Below, one piece after another: positions 60,479 through 64,000 of a stretch of DNA of 64,000 nt. The position numbers and the translations under genes are program-made. Numbering within the stretch: position 1 is the stretch's first letter; every line of letters starts with the position of its first letter. A model generated the notes under the pieces. It worked only from the letters and a program-made list of their open reading frames with translations. It ran no database searches and was not told the origin of the DNA. This DNA comes from Vavraia culicis subsp. floridensis (taxonomy: Eukaryota; Microsporidia; Pleistophoridae): the NCBI RefSeq assembly GCF_000192795.1, contig NW_007360628.1, forward strand, positions 1 through 64,000, written 5' to 3'.

Positions 60479-61676
60479 TCTCTTCGTGCGCGGTTCGCCC
60501 TCTTAAAGTGATATCTAATCAATTATGTACCAGAAAAGTATAATTGCATTCAAAAATGATCGTGCACTGCAATTATCAGTAGACACAGTGACATATTGTG
60601 CAAATGGTATCAAATAAAGTCTTTCTTACGTCAACTACGCTGTGTTCATGTAGTACGAGCGTTTTCCTGCGGTTACCGCTGCAATTTAAAGAGCAAACTG
60701 GTGATAAAGCAAAAAATTTTTAGTGACACGCACATGAAACAGTCCTATTCCAAACAGACATAGCGAAGGCTTTTGTTCGCTCTGCCATGTAAAAAGGGTT
60801 TTATACTGTTGGTACCTCGTTGAGTGAGGCAATAGTAAATAGAAACACAAAATTTATTCGATATGCTGTTCAACGGTATCTGAAGCGATAAGTAAATTTA
60901 GATTAAAATTATCACTTCTCGTATATTTTTTTGTTCTCAAGAGTCATTTATTTGTCTCCACAGACAACAACATCTATACAGCACACTTTTCGGCTCGCTG
61001 GGCTGATAATGAGCGCTTTCCCTTGATTCATGACCTGTCATCTTATCACCAAGCAAAGCATCCTTTTTAAACAGCAGTTATGATCGATAAGCATGCTGTG
61101 GGGCTGAACTGAGGTAGTGTGCCAATTTATTGTTTATTCACTACATAACGTTAAGAGGATCGTACAAAAGACAGGTGACAAATAAATACATACCAGCGGT
61201 TCAGTGGATATGCTTTCTGTTTGTTCCGTTGTTCTTCTCTCATGGTCAAGCATGTGTTCATGTACAATACGCTTGATTAAACTTTTAGAGCAAATACAAA
61301 CGTAGATAGGGTGATATTGTGGTGGAACGTCTTCAAATGAGCCCATTCCATTCCAAAAATAACAAAGGTTGTAGGTGGCATGGAGTGTTAAAGTGATGAT
61401 AGAATATTTCTTTATTCGTAATTGATTCTCATTATGATTATTATAGCGGTAACATTAGGAGTAGCTTAAAGACGGTGTATCTGCAGGAGATACATTATTG
61501 TAATCGGATAAACGAATAAATCAATATTTGGGATGATAAAGTATTCGCTAGAACATTCTTATCTTCCACAGTGATGCACTGTAGAAGATTGTATTCAACA
61601 CATCTTACGCATCATAATTTATTGCAATATCCTAAATGGCAAAAACATGAACGTACAACGAATTATAGCGGTAACA
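60479..61676. other. Intergenic stretch between the two paralogues
   Basis: About 1.2 kb with no supported gene. It contains the 20-base motif at 60940-60959 that recurs at 6973-6992. AT-rich. Confidence 0.5.
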
Positions 61677-62072
61677 TTAAGTTTCGTTGTCAATGTCGTA
61701 AACTCTTGGCTGCTTTTCCATTTTATTGTACCTGTACCAGTATTGAACAACGTATAAGATGAGAAGGACGAGACAGAACGCTAAAATAACGGTAGTAATG
61801 GCCTTGCTGCCGAACTCATGCGCTACCGTATCTTCTGAATAGATACGTTTGAAGCATTCATCGCTAAATCCATCCTTCTTACACTCGTTACAATTCTCTA
61901 TCTCCCGGAAAAAAGCATTTCTATCCTTTCGGATCTCACGCTGTGATACTTTATCGTACTCAAGGACTTCCTTGTACGTCTCGGCATACGGATCAAGATA
62001 AGAGCATGGAATGCTCTCAACACTCGTGCACACTTGCAATATTTCTTGACACCGTTTCTTGGCTGCTTGCAT
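61677..62072 (-). CDS. Single-pass Cys-rich membrane protein, paralogue 2
   Basis: A 131-residue protein. Residues 8-24 read RCQEILQVCTSVESIPC, again C-x6-C-x7-C, followed by a charged helix (YKEVLEYDKVSQREIRKDRNAFFREIENCNEC...DEC). One membrane segment (~90-110, AITTVILAFCLVLLILYVVQYW) and a short tail (YRYNKMEKQ) finish it. An upstream ATG at 62094 in another frame opens a 25-codon frame that overlaps the start, so either translation begins downstream or the annotated start is not the first used. It shares layout with the paralogue at 59978-60478 but little residue identity apart from the cysteines. Function unknown. Confidence 0.6.
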   Translation of the reverse strand: MQAAKKRCQEILQVCTSVESIPCSYLDPYAETYKEVLEYDKVSQREIRKDRNAFFREIENCNECKKDGFSDECFKRIYSEDTVAHEFGSKAITTVILAFCLVLLILYVVQYWYRYNKMEKQPRVYDIDNET

Positions 62073-63054
62073 CGATTTGTCCCAGAGGTGCCATTTCTAA
62101 TGATATATGCAAAAGGAAGTAAAGTGCAGAGAAAACCTAAAACGGAAAATTGAAATTGTTAAATACACGCACAGAAGTATTTTGGTGTGATAAATACAAA
62201 TAGAACGTAATATACACGGGCTAGTGCTGTAATTACCGGAAATTAACCAAAAAAGGGCTTTTTTTACACATGCATTGTACATCAGGGTGACACAGACCGT
62301 CATGCATCAAAATTTAATGATCAGGCCTACTGCTGCACGTAAGGCTATATTTCGTTTTATTAGCCGCAGATTGTTAAAGATAATCATACCGCATGGTCTC
62401 ATCCATTCTGAACACCACATCGTGGTGCTGTTTAAGCATTCCACCTCAAGATGCTGCTTCTCGTGTCGTGCTACCATCCCCTACTTTGATAAGCACCTAC
62501 TCATGGATGCGCTACGTCAACAGCAGAATGGGTGATCTCCTCATACCTCCACTGGTAGACACATACACATGGTAAATTGTTGCTCAAGTAATGTGGATGA
62601 CCATTTATAATTCGTTTTTATGGCAGCCTAGCGCATTATTTATGTTGCTGGTCCGGCTTACTTTTACACGTTTGGTCTAAAAATGTCTGTGTGCTGATCA
62701 ATCCATTGGATCATGCACATTTTGGCAGTTGTTCAAAATAACGGGTCTTTAAACCATCAGCATTCGCTTGATAGACATTAATAGCGGCAGAATGAACAAA
62801 TATTCGTATGCATATGATATAGGTACAAGCTGGTCTGGCCCGCTAAATGCAGCGAACAATTTATCATGTTGTTCTCACCAGAGAATGCTCTTTCGAGTAT
62901 GAGATGAAGGAATGCTAATTTTGAGCGTGTGCTATACAGAAATACTGTAAGCATGGCAATTTTATGCAGAAATATCGGATTTGGCGCTACTTTCGAACGG
63001 CCTTGCCGATGACTAAGACACAAATCGTGAAATGAAAATAATTTTTTGGACCCC
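62073..63054. other. Intergenic stretch before the last gene
   Basis: About 1 kb with short frames only. A minus-strand 106-codon frame at 62778-63098 overlaps the start of the last gene and is not supported. Confidence 0.5.
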
Positions 63055-64000
63055 ATGACTAAAAAATCACGCAAAGATGAAAAAGAATGTGCGACCACCG
63101 GTCATACGGCCGAAAACGCTAATTTAAAAAACTGCAAAGACAAGAATCTGATCAACAATGTATTGGGCTATGATAATGGAAGTTTAGATGCGCTACAAGG
63201 CCATTGCAATGGCGAAGAAGCGGGCAAGCAGGAAGGGATCGATTTTGATGGGGCTGAAATGCTTGACGAGGAGTACTCTGAGATGACCGGCTCAACGGCC
63301 TCGCTTGAAGATGAACTTTTTGCATCTTCTTCGATGACATCCAGCTCGGTTGAGGAGCAACTTCCCGCTTTATGGGCTGATTCTGAAAGCATGGAAGAAC
63401 ATGATCTGTGCTACCTCAAGGACAAACAACCGGATGATTTAAATGTAAGCTGTGTGGAGAAGAAGGAAGTGCAGATCATGAACAAATTGTTCAGATGTAA
63501 TACGAGGGTAATACGCATGATGGCTAACGAGAAGTATCTGGTCGTTCTGGATGCACGAGGGTATCTGTACAAATTTGAGAAGGATGGTCAAGATTTGTTT
63601 AAGCTGACAAGGTCGTTCAAGATGGACAAGTACTTTGTTGTGGACATGTTGGTTACCGGTGATAAGTTGGTTCTGGTATCCAACAAGACCGGTATTCTAA
63701 AAGAGATTGATTTGTGCACGTTTGGCATAGTGGATATACGCACAAATATCAGGTATTTTGACCGGGTGTTCGAACTACAGGACCACATTTTTCTTGTAAA
63801 CAGAGACATTGTCCTCGTTTTGGATGAGAAGTATCAAAAGAAAAAGATTTATCACTTTGACGCTGTGCTAGACATAAAATTTGCGGACGGTAGGTTCTAT
63901 TTTTTGAACAGTAGCGGGTTTTTTGTTGTTCAAGGTGACAACATAGCTAAGGTTGTCAGGAAGGAATATTTTAATTTGACCTGTATTCTCATCCATGACG
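63055..64000 (+). CDS. 5' part of a WD-repeat-like protein, open at the window edge
   Basis: The ATG at 63055 abuts CCCC (63051-63054) and the frame stays open to the last base (315 codons). Residues ~1-145 are acidic and low-complexity (EEHDLCYLKDKQPDDLN; EMLDEEYSEMTGSTAS). From ~150 the sequence reads as propeller blades: 'NTRVIRMMANEKYLVVLDARGYLYKFEK', 'YFVVDMLVTGDKLVLVSNKTGILKEIDLCTFG', 'HIFLVNRDIVLVLDEKYQKKKIYHFDAVLDIKFADGRFYFLNSSGFFVVQGD'. An acidic N-terminus with a divergent WD propeller would fit a small-subunit processome or other nuclear WD protein, but I cannot name the family. The 3' end lies beyond the window. Confidence 0.85.
   Translation, partial: MTKKSRKDEKECATTGHTAENANLKNCKDKNLINNVLGYDNGSLDALQGHCNGEEAGKQEGIDFDGAEMLDEEYSEMTGSTASLEDELFASSSMTSSSVEEQLPALWADSESMEEHDLCYLKDKQPDDLNVSCVEKKEVQIMNKLFRCNTRVIRMMANEKYLVVLDARGYLYKFEKDGQDLFKLTRSFKMDKYFVVDMLVTGDKLVLVSNKTGILKEIDLCTFGIVDIRTNIRYFDRVFELQDHIFLVNRDIVLVLDEKYQKKKIYHFDAVLDIKFADGRFYFLNSSGFFVVQGDNIAKVVRKEYFNLTCILIHD

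Overview
The window looks like nuclear DNA of a microsporidian. The evidence is: intron-less eukaryotic genes read from both strands; markedly short, divergent versions of universal eukaryotic proteins (a 422-residue delta-COP, a 781-residue Sec31, a 138-residue uS19); and a CCC/CCCC signal directly ahead of most start codons, as known from microsporidian promoters. Spacing is loose for the group (about 30 genes in 64 kb, with intergenic stretches of 0.3-4 kb), which suggests a large-genome lineage such as the Trachipleistophora/Vavraia group. That placement is inference. I recognised no rRNA, tRNA, transposon, CRISPR array or bacterial operon.

Layout. 1-17.4 kb: actin-fold-like protein, beta-adaptin, small orphan, exocyst Sec3-like subunit, Mtq2-type methyltransferase, basic orphan, SulP/STAS-like membrane protein, degenerate Aos1-like E1 half and two membrane orphans. 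17.4-23.5 kb: a gene-poor, AT-rich then pyrimidine-rich tract holding one multi-pass protein, ending at histone H2B. 24.5-34 kb: CUE-DUF1771-Smr nuclease-like protein, a 66-residue membrane protein, Trm4/NSUN2 with repeat insertions, CstF64/Rna15, ribosomal uL24 (L26) and RCC1. 35-40 kb: a PER1/PGAP3-like gene split by a frameshift, ribosomal uS19 (S15) and delta-COP. 40-47 kb: a 1286-residue repeat-rich membrane-anchored protein and an RNF5-like E3 ligase. 49-59 kb: V-ATPase subunit H, B-type cyclin, NCS-1-like calcium sensor, a small bZIP protein and Sec31. 60-64 kb: two small paralogous Cys-rich membrane proteins and the 5' part of a WD-like gene running off the window.

Several genes serve the secretory and endocytic system (Sec31 for COPII, delta-COP for COPI, beta-adaptin, Sec3, V-ATPase H, NCS-1, RNF5-like ERAD ligase, PER1). 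Others serve translation and RNA (uL24, uS19, Mtq2, Trm4, Cue2-like, Rna15) or nucleus and cell cycle (H2B, RCC1, cyclin B, bZIP, Aos1). They are interleaved without operon logic.

Starts were chosen on the first ATG that follows a CCC signal and precedes family homology; in many genes this is well inside the longest open frame. The most interesting leads are the frameshifted PER1 gene, the tandem C-x6-C-x7-C membrane proteins, three unexplained structured elements (36852-36949, 30623-30703 with a relative at 54528-54600, and 11254-11310), and a bZIP domain lacking its invariant arginine.
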